Assembly (NCBI GenBank): GCA_958295895.1
Contig: CATQHI010000002.1
Coordinates: forward strand, 372,001-436,000
Direction of reading: 5' to 3'
Origin: Saprospiraceae bacterium
Lineage (GTDB): Bacteria; Bacteroidota; Bacteroidia; Chitinophagales; Saprospiraceae
DNA: 64,000 bases
Notes under the pieces: model-generated
What the model saw: the letters and a program-made list of their open reading frames with translations, nothing else
Database searches by the model: none
What the model was told of the DNA's origin: nothing
Shown: positions 53,009 through 61,623 of the stretch, one piece after another
Position numbering within the stretch: the first letter of the stretch is position 1
Layout: every line of letters starts with the position of its first letter
Translations under genes and position numbers: made by a program

Positions 53009-55652
53009 TGCCGGCCTCCCGCACCGTTTGGCCGTCGTAGAGTTCCACCTGGGCTATCCACAGGTAGGTACCCGAGAGGGCGGGGCGGTCACCGAGCAGC
53101 CCGTCCCAGCCCCGGCGGGCAATGTTGGGGGGGAAGTCGCCGTCGAAGTACACCTGTTCGCCCCAGCGGGTGAACACCTGGAAGCTGACGATGCGGCGCA
53201 CCAGGTCGGTATTGGCGAAAACGGCCACGTAATCGTTGTTGCCGTCCCCATCGGGTGTAAAGGCGTTGGGCACGTAGATGGGGCGGCGGCCATCGACGGC
53301 CACGTAGGTGCTCAGGCTATCCGTACAGCCGTAGATGTCCCTGACGACCAGGTTGACGTCCTGGGTAAAGGGGGCCGAGATGGTAGGGTTGGGGCAGGTG
53401 GGGCAGTCGAAGAGCGGGGCCGGCGACCAGCTGTAGGAGAATATCTGGCTGGGCGGTACGCGGTAATTAAGCTCGACCTGGGTGGTCTCGCCCACTTTCT
53501 GGGGAATGAAGCTGGGTAGGGCCACGGGTACGGTGGCGGCGCGGGGGAAGAAGAACTCCGGCTGCTCGAGCTCGCAACCGCGGGCGTCGCGGATGCGCAG
53601 TAGGTAATATTCGCCGGCCGTGATGGTACGCCAGAAGTCCTCCTCGCCGCGGTAGTTCTCGCCGTCGACGCTATAGCGGTAGGGCGGTACGCCCCCCGAA
53701 GCGGCCAATTTAAGGGGCGGCCGGCGTAGGTCCTCGCAGTCTACCCCAATGGGGTTGATGGGCTCGGGGTCGAGCAGGGCCACTACGGTAGTATCGCTAC
53801 ACCCCAGGGCGTCGGCGATGGTCAGGGTGTAGGTGCCTTCCGCTAGTTCGGTGATACTGAGGTCCGGGATTGGGGCGCCGTTGAGTCGGTAGCTGTAGGG
53901 CTCGACCGAGGGGAGGTGGGTAGCGGTGATGCGGCCATCTTCGGCTCCGAAGCAGCTGGGGTCGGTGTAAAAGGTGTTGAGCACGGGCTTGTAGAAGTCG
54001 ACCCGGAGGCGCTCGTTGACCTCGCTGCTACAGAGCTGATCGGTGACGGCCGTGACCTGGTAGGTGCCGCTGCGGGTTACGGGCCAGGGGTCGCCGGCTG
54101 TGAGCTCGACATCGGGTTGCGGCTCCCCGTCGATGAGGTACGTCAGGGTGAAGGGACCATTACCCTGTAGATCGGCCAGGATCGCCTGCCGCTGGCCCCA
54201 GCAGGCCGTCAGGTCCTGCGCGGGAAAGTCTACGGTCGGGGGAGCGGTCTCCTCGGTGGCCGCCCGCCAGCTGATGGTGGCTCCACAGGCATCGGTGAGG
54301 CGCAGGCCTACGGTGTCGGGTAGCATGCCGCTGATCTCGGGATTGGGCTCGGTGCTACCGAAGCTCCACTCGTACACAAAGGGAGGGACGCCGCCGCGCA
54401 CCTCGGCCGATAGCCGGGAGCCGCCGCCGCGGCAGTAGCGGAAGGGTTCCCCCACCGGAATCTCGGGCGGGGTGGGCTCCCGCACGAGAATGCGTAGGGA
54501 GTCGACGTAGCAGGCGCAGGGTACGTCAAGTACTAGGTAGGCTTCTTCTTCGCCCTCGGCCAGGTCATCGGGCAGGGCCCGCACGGGGATATCGACGAAG
54601 GGTTGTCCGGCCGGAATAACCACGCGCCCGCTGCCGGCTTGGAAGTCAGCCGTATCGGAGGCTACCGAGCTGTTACCGAGCCGGTAGGTGACGGTCTGCG
54701 GCTGGTCGAGCTTGCTGCCGGGCCGGCGGCTGATGCGCAGGGGGGTGTCGGCACAGCCCTCGTAGACGATCAGGGGCTCCTCGGGGCCGTCGGGGCCGGA
54801 CAGCGAGGCACCCGCGCCAAGGTCGAAACTGCCCCCCTCGAGAAAGACGGCGGAGTCGAGGATGCCATCGCTGATGTCTGCGATGACCAGGCGGATGTGG
54901 TAGGTCTCGCAGGGCTGCACCTTGAGCGTGGCAGTCAGTACGGTGGTTTGGCCGTCGAACTGGATGGTTTCGAGGCGGGGGCTCTCGCCGTCGGAGGTAC
55001 GGCAACTGCCCGAGACGTTACGATCGGCGGTATTGTTGAGAAAGAACTGGCGGTTTTCCCGATCGTTGATGGTATTGACGGTCACGGGGGAGGAGGTGCC
55101 CGGCACGCGGGCTACGTTAACCGCCCCGTCGGTAAACGAACCGGAATAGCCCGGCCCGCTGACGAAGAAACCGAAAATGTCGTTGAACTTGGCGCCGACG
55201 TACTCGCAGTACTCTTCGGAGGCAAAAACGTAGCGAAAGGTCACCGTGGACTCCAGGGGGATAAAATCGAATTCTACCCCACTCCGGTCGAAGACGCCAT
55301 TGTTATTGACCAGGTCGAGGTCCGGATCGCTGGAGGGCCCATAAAGCGCCTTTTCGCCCTTCCGGCCGTTGTCATTGGGGCCGGCGGCATCGGTGATCCT
55401 GCCCGTCGATAGGATGATCCCACGTTCAAAGCCAACCACCTCGCCGGGCCCCTCGAAGTAACCGATACCTTCGGTGCTCTCTCCAATGCGCTGCACGTTG
55501 AAGATGGTCTTACAGCGATCGGTGGCGAATACCTCGGTGACCAGCCGCTCGGCGGTGTAATCGGGGTCGAGCGTCAACCCACCGGAGTCCGACTGCGCCA
55601 GCAGGGGCAGCACGGCCCACCAAAGTACCAGCAACAGAGACGGTCTTACCAC
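52986..55652 (-). CDS. Large surface protein with choice-of-anchor L and gliding-motility C-terminal domains
   Basis: 888 residues. Signal peptide (RPSLLLVLWWAVLPLLAQ). Residues about 30-260 form a choice-of-anchor L domain (ERLVTEVFATDRCKTIFNVQRI, EGPGEVVGFERGIILSTG, FRYVFASEEYCEYVGAKFNDIFGFFVSGPG; each shorter than the whole). The middle carries Ig/SprB-like repeats (PPFVYEWSFGS, EPYSYRLNGAPIPDLSITELAEG, PPYRYSVDGENY). The last 95 residues (VPNAFTPDGDGNNDYV, FTRWGEQVYF) are a type B T9SS sorting domain. Exported through T9SS to the cell surface, probably as an adhesin. Confidence 0.88.
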   Translation of the reverse strand: MVRPSLLLVLWWAVLPLLAQSDSGGLTLDPDYTAERLVTEVFATDRCKTIFNVQRIGESTEGIGYFEGPGEVVGFERGIILSTGRITDAAGPNDNGRKGEKALYGPSSDPDLDLVNNNGVFDRSGVEFDFIPLESTVTFRYVFASEEYCEYVGAKFNDIFGFFVSGPGYSGSFTDGAVNVARVPGTSSPVTVNTINDRENRQFFLNNTADRNVSGSCRTSDGESPRLETIQFDGQTTVLTATLKVQPCETYHIRLVIADISDGILDSAVFLEGGSFDLGAGASLSGPDGPEEPLIVYEGCADTPLRISRRPGSKLDQPQTVTYRLGNSSVASDTADFQAGSGRVVIPAGQPFVDIPVRALPDDLAEGEEEAYLVLDVPCACYVDSLRILVREPTPPEIPVGEPFRYCRGGGSRLSAEVRGGVPPFVYEWSFGSTEPNPEISGMLPDTVGLRLTDACGATISWRAATEETAPPTVDFPAQDLTACWGQRQAILADLQGNGPFTLTYLIDGEPQPDVELTAGDPWPVTRSGTYQVTAVTDQLCSSEVNERLRVDFYKPVLNTFYTDPSCFGAEDGRITATHLPSVEPYSYRLNGAPIPDLSITELAEGTYTLTIADALGCSDTTVVALLDPEPINPIGVDCEDLRRPPLKLAASGGVPPYRYSVDGENYRGEEDFWRTITAGEYYLLRIRDARGCELEQPEFFFPRAATVPVALPSFIPQKVGETTQVELNYRVPPSQIFSYSWSPAPLFDCPTCPNPTISAPFTQDVNLVVRDIYGCTDSLSTYVAVDGRRPIYVPNAFTPDGDGNNDYVAVFANTDLVRRIVSFQVFTRWGEQVYFDGDFPPNIARRGWDGLLGDRPALSGTYLWIAQVELYDGQTVREAGTTILLAR

Positions 55653-55832
55653 AAGGTGAAGTATTAACTAACAGGCGGCAGACTAGCCCTGCCGGTTCAT
55701 AGTGGTGTACAAAGGTACACTAGACTGAAACTAAGCTATATACGGACATATTGCACACGGTAGATTGCTTAAGACGGGTCCGCTGGCGTCACCCCACACA
55801 ACCCAGGCCGGCGGAGCTTTGTTCGTGCACCT

Positions 55833-56135
55833 ATGTACCTCCTGCTCTTCACCATCATCGTGGTTTTGTTCCTGGCGATGCTCTTCGTCAACCTGTACTT
55901 CCGGGCCAAGGTGCTACGCGCCTACCGCATCCTGGTGCAGTCGGAGGTGGACTTTACGGCTGCCCAGATCCTGAGCCGGCAGCGGATGGAGGAGGAGGTG
56001 GTACCGGCCTATCCGCAGCAGGCCGCGGCCATTCGGGACTTCGGCAACTACCTGCGGCGCAGTGTCCGCATGGCCACCGTCCTGCTGCTGCTCATCACCT
56101 GCTTCGGGGCCCTACTGATGTGGTACCGCAATTGA
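55833..56135 (+). CDS. Small two-span membrane protein
   Basis: 100 residues. Hydrophobic segments at 2-22 (YLLLFTIIVVLFLAMLFVN) and 79-97 (MATVLLLLITCFGALLMW) frame a charged helical middle with ILVQSEVDFTAAQILSRQRM. No family recognised. The stop is separated by one base or less from the convergent response regulator gene, so the two 3' ends abut at 56135/56136. Confidence 0.65.
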   Translation: MYLLLFTIIVVLFLAMLFVNLYFRAKVLRAYRILVQSEVDFTAAQILSRQRMEEEVVPAYPQQAAAIRDFGNYLRRSVRMATVLLLLITCFGALLMWYRN

Positions 56136-56846
56136 TCAGTCGGTATCGGCTACGGTAAGGCTGAAGCCTACCCCGTGGATGTTCTCGATCTTGACGCGGG
56201 GGTCGCGGCGCAGGTACTTGCGGAGGCGACTGACGAAGACGTCCAGGCTGCGGCCCAGGAAGTAATCGTTCGCACCCCAGATCCGCTCCAGGATGGTACC
56301 CCGCTCCAGCACCGTATTGCGGTGGTCGTTCAGTAGGGTGAGCAGCTCGGCTTCGCGGCGGGTGAGGCGGCGGGGGCCGGACTCCTCGGGGTGACTAAGG
56401 TATAGCTTGTGTACGTCGAAGCGGTAGGTGCCCAGCTGGCCGGGGTCGAAAGCGGGCGTAGCGGGCCGTACCCGGTTGCGGCGCAGGAAGACCTCGATGC
56501 GCAGGATCAGCTCCTCGATGCTGAAGGGTTTGGTGATGTAGTCGTCGCCGCCGAGGCGGAGGCCGTTTAGACGGTCCTCCGCCAGGCTGCGGGCGGTGAG
56601 GAAGAGGATGGGGATGTCCCGATCACGCTGCCGCACCAGGCGGGCTAGTTCGAAGCCATCGGTACCGGGCAGCATGACGTCCAGCAGACAGAGATCGACG
56701 TCCAGGGGCTGACTTACGATGCGGGCGGCGGCGGCACTTCCGTCGCTGAGGTGTTCGACGGCAAAACCGTGCAGTTCAAGGTTATCGCGGGTGACGAAGC
56801 CGAGGTCCGCATCGTCCTCCACGTACAGGAGGTGGGCCTTGCTCAT
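56136..56846 (-). CDS. OmpR-family response regulator
   Basis: 236 residues. Receiver domain 1-120 with acidic pocket E10-D11-D12, phosphoacceptor D56 in LCLLDVMLP and K in DYITKPFSIEEL. Winged-helix DNA-binding domain about 135-232 (LTRREAELLTLLNDHRNTVLERGTIL .. SLDVFVSRLRKYL). It would be phosphorylated by the histidine kinase encoded upstream, with which it overlaps by four bases (ATGA). Targets unknown; no transporter or other obvious target gene adjoins. Confidence 0.93.
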   Translation of the reverse strand: MSKAHLLYVEDDADLGFVTRDNLELHGFAVEHLSDGSAAAARIVSQPLDVDLCLLDVMLPGTDGFELARLVRQRDRDIPILFLTARSLAEDRLNGLRLGGDDYITKPFSIEELILRIEVFLRRNRVRPATPAFDPGQLGTYRFDVHKLYLSHPEESGPRRLTRREAELLTLLNDHRNTVLERGTILERIWGANDYFLGRSLDVFVSRLRKYLRRDPRVKIENIHGVGFSLTVADTD

Positions 56847-58141
56847 ACGGCTACGGGTTCGGGGAGGGCAGTAAGGGGTAGGCGGAGATGGAAGGTAGTG
56901 CCGCGGCCCGGGGTGCTTTCTACGTGGATGTTCCAGCCGTGGGCCCGGCAGATCTGGTGCACGTAGTAGAGTCCCAGCCCGAAACCCTTCACGTCGTGCA
57001 CATCTCCCGTGGGTACCCGGTAGAATTTCTCGAACACCCGCTCCCGGTGCTCGCGGGCAATGCCGGGCCCATCGTCGCTGACGGCCAGGTGGAGGTGGCC
57101 CTTAGCCACGCGGCCCACCACGGCGATACGGGGGGGCGTACCGCCGTACTTGATGGCGTTGTCGAGCAGGCTGTGCAGGATGTTGGCGAGGTGGAGGGGA
57201 TCGGCGTACAGCGGCACGGGGCGGTCGGGCAACTGCCAGGTGAGGTGGCCCTCGCGCTCCTCGGTGCGGGCCCGGGCACTGCTGAGCAGCGGAGGGAGGA
57301 GGTCCTGGAGGTCGATGCGCTCGCGCTGGAGGGTGAACTTGCCCTTCTCGATGCTGGCGATCTGTAGCACCTTTTCCACCTGCTCGTTGAGGCGGGCATA
57401 CTGCTCGTGGATCAGCTGGGCGTAGCGGGCCAGCCGTCCGTCGGCGGCCACGTGCGGATCGCGCGCCAGTACCCCGGCGGCAATGCGGATGGTCGACAGC
57501 GGCGTTTTGAACTCGTGGGTCATGTTGTCGATGAACTCCTTCTGCATCGTAGCCAGCCGCCGCTGCCGCAGGATCACGACCAGGGAGTAGGCAAAAAAGG
57601 CCACCGTCAGAATCAGGATCAGGCTCAGAAATACCACCAGCTGCATTTTCTGCCAGATGTAGCCGATGCGGGTGGGAAACTTGACGCCGAAGTAGTAAAG
57701 CAGTCCCTCGTCGGGGGGTAGGTAGCTGCTAGTCTGCGGATCGGTGGGTAGCTGCTCCGACTCGGCCGTGCAGTAGCCCCCGTAGGCCATCTCGTTGGTG
57801 GAGCAGTCGAAGATGGCGTACTCGAAGTCGATGTCCAGCCGCAGCCGTTGCAGCTCCTGCTGCATGAGGTACTCCAGGCGCTGGGCGCTGATCTCGCTCT
57901 CGGTATTGACGATGAAGTAGTTGCTGCTGCGCTGGCGCACGATGTCGCGCTTCGGCAGGTCGGCGTCGTTCTCGGCGGCTAACTGGCGGGCCACACCGTA
58001 GAGGGCCAGCTGGGCCTTCTGACTGAACTCGGTGTCATTGAGGTTCCAGGTGGTGGCCACCCAGTAGGTCTGCATGCCGATGATGCCTACGATGGCGATC
58101 AGGCCGAGGAGGATGACGCGGCGGATGACGTTTCTGTGCAT
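56843..58141 (-). CDS. Sensor histidine kinase
   Basis: 432 residues from the ATG at 58141. Two membrane spans (about 6-24 and 172-195) enclose a periplasmic sensor of about 145 residues with a cysteine pair (FDCSTNEMAYGGYC). The HisKA H-box is NMTHEFKTPLSTIRIAAG; the HATPase domain has HSLLDNAIKYG (N-box), DDGPGIAREHRERVFEKFYR (G1) and GFGLGLYYV (G2). Membrane kinase that phosphorylates the regulator encoded just downstream. No HAMP domain is obvious. Signal unknown. Confidence 0.92.
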   Translation of the reverse strand: MHRNVIRRVILLGLIAIVGIIGMQTYWVATTWNLNDTEFSQKAQLALYGVARQLAAENDADLPKRDIVRQRSSNYFIVNTESEISAQRLEYLMQQELQRLRLDIDFEYAIFDCSTNEMAYGGYCTAESEQLPTDPQTSSYLPPDEGLLYYFGVKFPTRIGYIWQKMQLVVFLSLILILTVAFFAYSLVVILRQRRLATMQKEFIDNMTHEFKTPLSTIRIAAGVLARDPHVAADGRLARYAQLIHEQYARLNEQVEKVLQIASIEKGKFTLQRERIDLQDLLPPLLSSARARTEEREGHLTWQLPDRPVPLYADPLHLANILHSLLDNAIKYGGTPPRIAVVGRVAKGHLHLAVSDDGPGIAREHRERVFEKFYRVPTGDVHDVKGFGLGLYYVHQICRAHGWNIHVESTPGRGTTFHLRLPLTALPEPVAV

Positions 58142-58235
58142 AGCTCCCAAGGATACAACGGCTCGGCCGGTGGACCAACAAGCCTACCCCGTTAACAACA
58201 CATTAGGAGCACCAACGGACACGCCCGGGGGTGGG

Positions 58236-60003
58236 TTACTGCTTCACAAAGCGAACGGTCTGGGAGTGTACCCCCACCTCAAGCCTCAGGGTATACATTC
58301 CGGTGGGGAGGTCGGCAACGGAAAGCGGGTCGCGCCGCTGCGTGAAAAGCACTTGCCGCCCCATGGCGTCGTGTACGGTCACGGTAAACGGTGCATCCTT
58401 TAGCAGTAAGCGGGAGCTCCAGTGCAGCGACCGAGCTACTGGATTGGGAAAGATCAGTAGCTCGGCGGTCGGATCGGGGTAGATGACCAGTACCAAGTCC
58501 GATAGCGTAGTCGTACCGTCAAAGTCTTCCTGCCGCAGGCGGTAGTAATTGGAGCCGGGGGCGGGCGAGCGGTGGAGGTAACCGTAAGTCTGATCCATAC
58601 GGCTGGTACCGGCTCCGGAAATGAACGCCAGCTCGACCCAGTCGCGACCGTTGGAGCTGTGCTCCACGTGGAAACCGGCGTTCTCCTCTTCCGTGGCGGT
58701 CTGCCAGTCTAGCTGGATAGCCCCCGCCGACGGGGAGGCCCGAAGGTAGGTGAGCTCGACGGGTAAAACTTGCTCCAGGGAGAACACCCTGACCTGACCG
58801 GCCTCACTGCCACTACTGCTGTTTTTGGGTGCCCCCACGGCCAGCGTCTGGCCGTCCGCGGAAAACGACACGGAGTAGCCTGACTGGTCTCCGGCAGCCT
58901 GTCCGTCAATGTCCCGTCCGACCCGTGCCCACCGGCCATTCACGAGGTAGAAGATTCTGGTATGGCCCGCCCCGCTTCCGTTGCCGTCGTTTTGGTAGGC
59001 CCCGACGGCGAGCCGCTGTCCGTCGGAAGACAGGGCCACGGCGAAGCCGGAATTATCCCCGAAGCTTCCCCATCTACGTCCTGCCCGACCTGCCTCCACC
59101 TACTACCGGTGAGGGTGAAGACCCGTGCCTGGCCGGCGTTGCGGAAACTGCCATCGTTGTTGATCGCGCCGATGGCCACCGTCCGTCCGTTGGCGGATAG
59201 GGACACCGACCAGCCCGAGGCATCCTCGGCCGCTTCGCCGTCAATGTCCTGGCCGAGCTGGACCCAGTTGGTACCGGATAACCCAAAGACTCTTACGTGC
59301 CCCGATACCGGACCGTTCACCCCATCGTTATTTCTGCCCCCGATGGCTACCGTTCTACCGTCATCGGAAAGGGAAACGGAATAGCCGAACTTATCGTCGA
59401 TGGCCTCTCCGTCTATGATGTTGCCGGTAAGGGACCAGCTACCGTTGGCAAAGGAGTAGATGCCGGCATAACCGGATTTACTGCTATCTCCGGGCGCCCC
59501 AACGGCTACGCGGCGCCCGTTGGCGGAGAGGACACCGAAAATCCGGCCCGATCCTCGGCGGCAAGGCCGTTTATATTCTGGCCCAGCTGCCTCCAACTGC
59601 CGTTCGTGAAGGAATAAATCTTTACGTGACCGGCACTTTTACCCCCGGCATCGTTAAAGTACCCTCCGATGGCCACCGTCCGCCCGTCGGCGGAAAGAGA
59701 AACCGAGGCACCGAACAGGTCACTGACCGCTTCGCCGTCAATGTCACCACCCAGCCGGACCCACCTACTTCCCGAGAGTATGTAGATCCGTGCGTGGCCG
59801 GAATTCAGGCCGCCTCCATCGTTGTTAAAGGCGCCCACCGCCAGGGTGCGGCCGTCATCGGATAGAGCGACTGAGATGCCCGACCGATCCTCGGCCGCCT
59901 CCCCGTTAATGTCCTGTCCGATCTGGACCTGGCCGGTAAGCAAGCTGGGCAGAGCGCAAACTAACAGGCACAGTAAGCCCCATAGGGTAGTGTGTTTATT
60001 CAT
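58236..60003 (-). pseudogene. FG-GAP-repeat T9SS substrate, two frameshifts
   Basis: About 585 residues when repaired. Signal peptide NKHTTLWGLLCLLVCALPSL, then about eight repeats of the form VALSDDGRTLAVGAFNNDG .. SGHARIYxLSGSRW .. xGxDIDGEAAEDxSG, an integrin-alpha-like FG-GAP propeller with acidic calcium-type loops. The C-terminus has a fibronectin-like segment (AIQLDWQTATEEENAGFHVE) and a T9SS type A tail (LIFPNPVARSLHW). Frames change about 59535 and 59070, each inside a well-conserved repeat. Surface protein of unknown binding function. Confidence 0.8.
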
Positions 60004-60339
60004 AGCGTGTGAGTGTTGTTCTAGGTAAAAGCGCCTGAGGCACGAGGGACTCAGCTAGGATAAATGTAGGCAGAGCTAATACAAAAACTGTGCGTCTAGC
60101 CATCAAATTCCTGCCCCCCTGCGCTCAGCGACCAGCTACTACGCCGGGACAACTAGTCGGTGCGGGATCAGAAAGGGGGATGTGTTGGAAGATCCTGCCC
60201 GGCCTACGCTGTTTTCCGGGCGACTAAGTTTTTTCACCCGTGATCGATCAACCCCCTCTCTGTAAATGTTAAAGTTGCTCCGTACCCGCTTGCGTGGCCG
60301 GGGGCCGGGTCCCTACCTTTACCGAAGAAGCTTATTACG
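60004..60339. other. 336-bp intergenic region
   Basis: No gene or RNA recognised. A -7-like box TACCTTTA (60314-60321) lies 19 bp before the rhodanese gene start; the rest shows no repeat of the families described. Confidence 0.45.
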
Positions 60340-60693
60340 ATGGAAAATTCCCCCCCAGCCTGCCCCGTCCCCCGCTGGCAACTGCTGAAGCAGGAACTGA
60401 CCAACGTAGGGCCCGCGGAATTCGACCGCCTGCGCAGCTCGGCCGCCCCCGGCACCGTGCTCGACGTGCGTAATGCCGCAGAGTACGCCGACTACCACCT
60501 GGAGGGCGCACGCAACGTGAACTACCTGGGGCCAGACTTCCTGGAGCAGCTCGACGCCCTGGACCCCGACCAAACCTACCTCGTCTACTGCCGCAGTGGC
60601 CGCCGCAGCGTGCGCGCCTGTACCCTAATGAAGAACGCCGGCATCACGCGGCTGGTCCACCTGGATGGTGGCATCAACGCCTACGCGCTATGA
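60340..60693 (+). CDS. Rhodanese-like domain protein
   Basis: 117 residues, single rhodanese domain. VLDVRNAAEYADYHLEGARNVNY and the active-site loop YCRSGRRSVRAC with the sulfur-carrying cysteine are complete. Cytoplasmic (no signal peptide). Probably moves sulfane sulfur or acts in thiol chemistry. Overlaps the next rhodanese gene by four bases (ATGA), so the two are co-translated. Confidence 0.9.
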   Translation: MENSPPACPVPRWQLLKQELTNVGPAEFDRLRSSAAPGTVLDVRNAAEYADYHLEGARNVNYLGPDFLEQLDALDPDQTYLVYCRSGRRSVRACTLMKNAGITRLVHLDGGINAYAL

Positions 60694-61070
60694 AGATGCT
60701 ACTGATGAGCTTACTGCTGGGAGTATGCCTGGCCTGTTCTACGAATACCGCACCTGCGGCCCCGCCCACTCCTTACGACCTAACGCAGGAAGAATTCAAA
60801 CAGCGGATGGACGACCCCGACGTAGTGATCCTGGACGTCCGCACCCCCGCCGAGACCAGCCTGGGCATGATCGAGGGGGCCGGGGAGATCGACTTCAAGG
60901 CCGGAGATTTTGCCGAGCGGGTGGACTCGCTGGACCGCGACAAAACCTACCTCGTGTACTGCCGCAGCGGCAACCGGAGCGGCAAGGCCTGTGCGGTGAT
61001 GAACGAGCTGGGCTTTCGCGAGGTGCACAACCTGGAGGGGGGCTATATGGGTTGGACGGAGGAACGCTAA
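60690..61070 (+). CDS. Rhodanese-like lipoprotein
   Basis: 126 residues. Lipoprotein signal KMLLMSLLLGVCLAC (lipobox VCLA-C16), then a rhodanese domain with VVILDVRTPAETSLGMIEGA and active loop YCRSGNRSGKAC. Periplasmic counterpart of the cytoplasmic rhodanese encoded just upstream; sequence between them is similar enough to suggest an old duplication. The GC-rich repeat lies in the linker after the lipidated cysteine (encoding TAPAAPPT). Confidence 0.9.
   Translation: MKMLLMSLLLGVCLACSTNTAPAAPPTPYDLTQEEFKQRMDDPDVVILDVRTPAETSLGMIEGAGEIDFKAGDFAERVDSLDRDKTYLVYCRSGNRSGKACAVMNELGFREVHNLEGGYMGWTEER
60748..60766 (+). repeat. GC-rich dispersed repeat, copy 13
   Basis: CCGCACCTGCGGCCCCGCC in the lipoprotein linker. 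Confidence 0.7.
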
Positions 61071-61082
61071 GTACACTACATT

Positions 61083-61604
61083 ATGGAGAATTGGCTGACG
61101 GCCCCCTGGGGGACGGTGCTGGAGACGGCCGCTACCGTATTTATCATCTACTCGATCATCGTGCTCTTCGTGCGCATCGCGGGGCTGCGCACCTTTGCCA
61201 AGATGTCGAGCTTCGATTTTGCCTCCACGGTGGCTATGGGCTCGATCCTGGCTACGGTGGTGATGAACGGCGATACCTCCATCCTGAAGGGGGCGGTGGC
61301 CCTGGCTACGATCATGGTGTTTCAGCAGGTCTTTGCCGGCCTGAAGCTGCGGGTGCCGGCCATTGAAACCCTCACGCAGAATAGCCCTACGCTGCTGATG
61401 GATGGTACCGAGTTTATGCACAACAATATGCGCCGTACGGGCGTGAACCGGGCCGACATCGTCGCCAAATTGCGGGAGGCCAACGTCATCGAACTCAGCG
61501 AGGTGAAGGCCGTGGTGCTGGAGACGACCGGCGACATCTCGGTGCTGCACGGCACCTCCGATAAGGTGCTGGACGGCATCATCATGGAGGGGGTCGTACG
61601 CTAG
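61083..61604 (+). CDS. DUF421 (YetF-like) membrane protein
   Basis: 173 residues. N-terminal membrane spans (VLETAATVFIIYSIIVLFVRI and later FDFASTVAMGSILATVVM), then the cytoplasmic DUF421 domain with PTLLMDGTEFMHNNMRRTGVNRADIVAKLREANV; each matches YetF-type proteins. Role in Bacillus relatives is linked to envelope or spore proteins, but in Bacteroidota it is unknown. Follows the rhodanese pair with a 12-bp gap, probably the same operon. Confidence 0.85.
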   Translation: MENWLTAPWGTVLETAATVFIIYSIIVLFVRIAGLRTFAKMSSFDFASTVAMGSILATVVMNGDTSILKGAVALATIMVFQQVFAGLKLRVPAIETLTQNSPTLLMDGTEFMHNNMRRTGVNRADIVAKLREANVIELSEVKAVVLETTGDISVLHGTSDKVLDGIIMEGVVR

Positions 61605-61610
61605 GGGTAC

Positions 61611-61618
61611 TACCTTCG
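61611..61618 (+). promoter_or_regulatory. -7-like box (TACCTTCG)
   Basis: One mismatch from TAnnTTTG and five bases before the ATG at 61624; would give a nearly leaderless transcript. Confidence 0.35.
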
Positions 61619-61623
61619 CGGCC

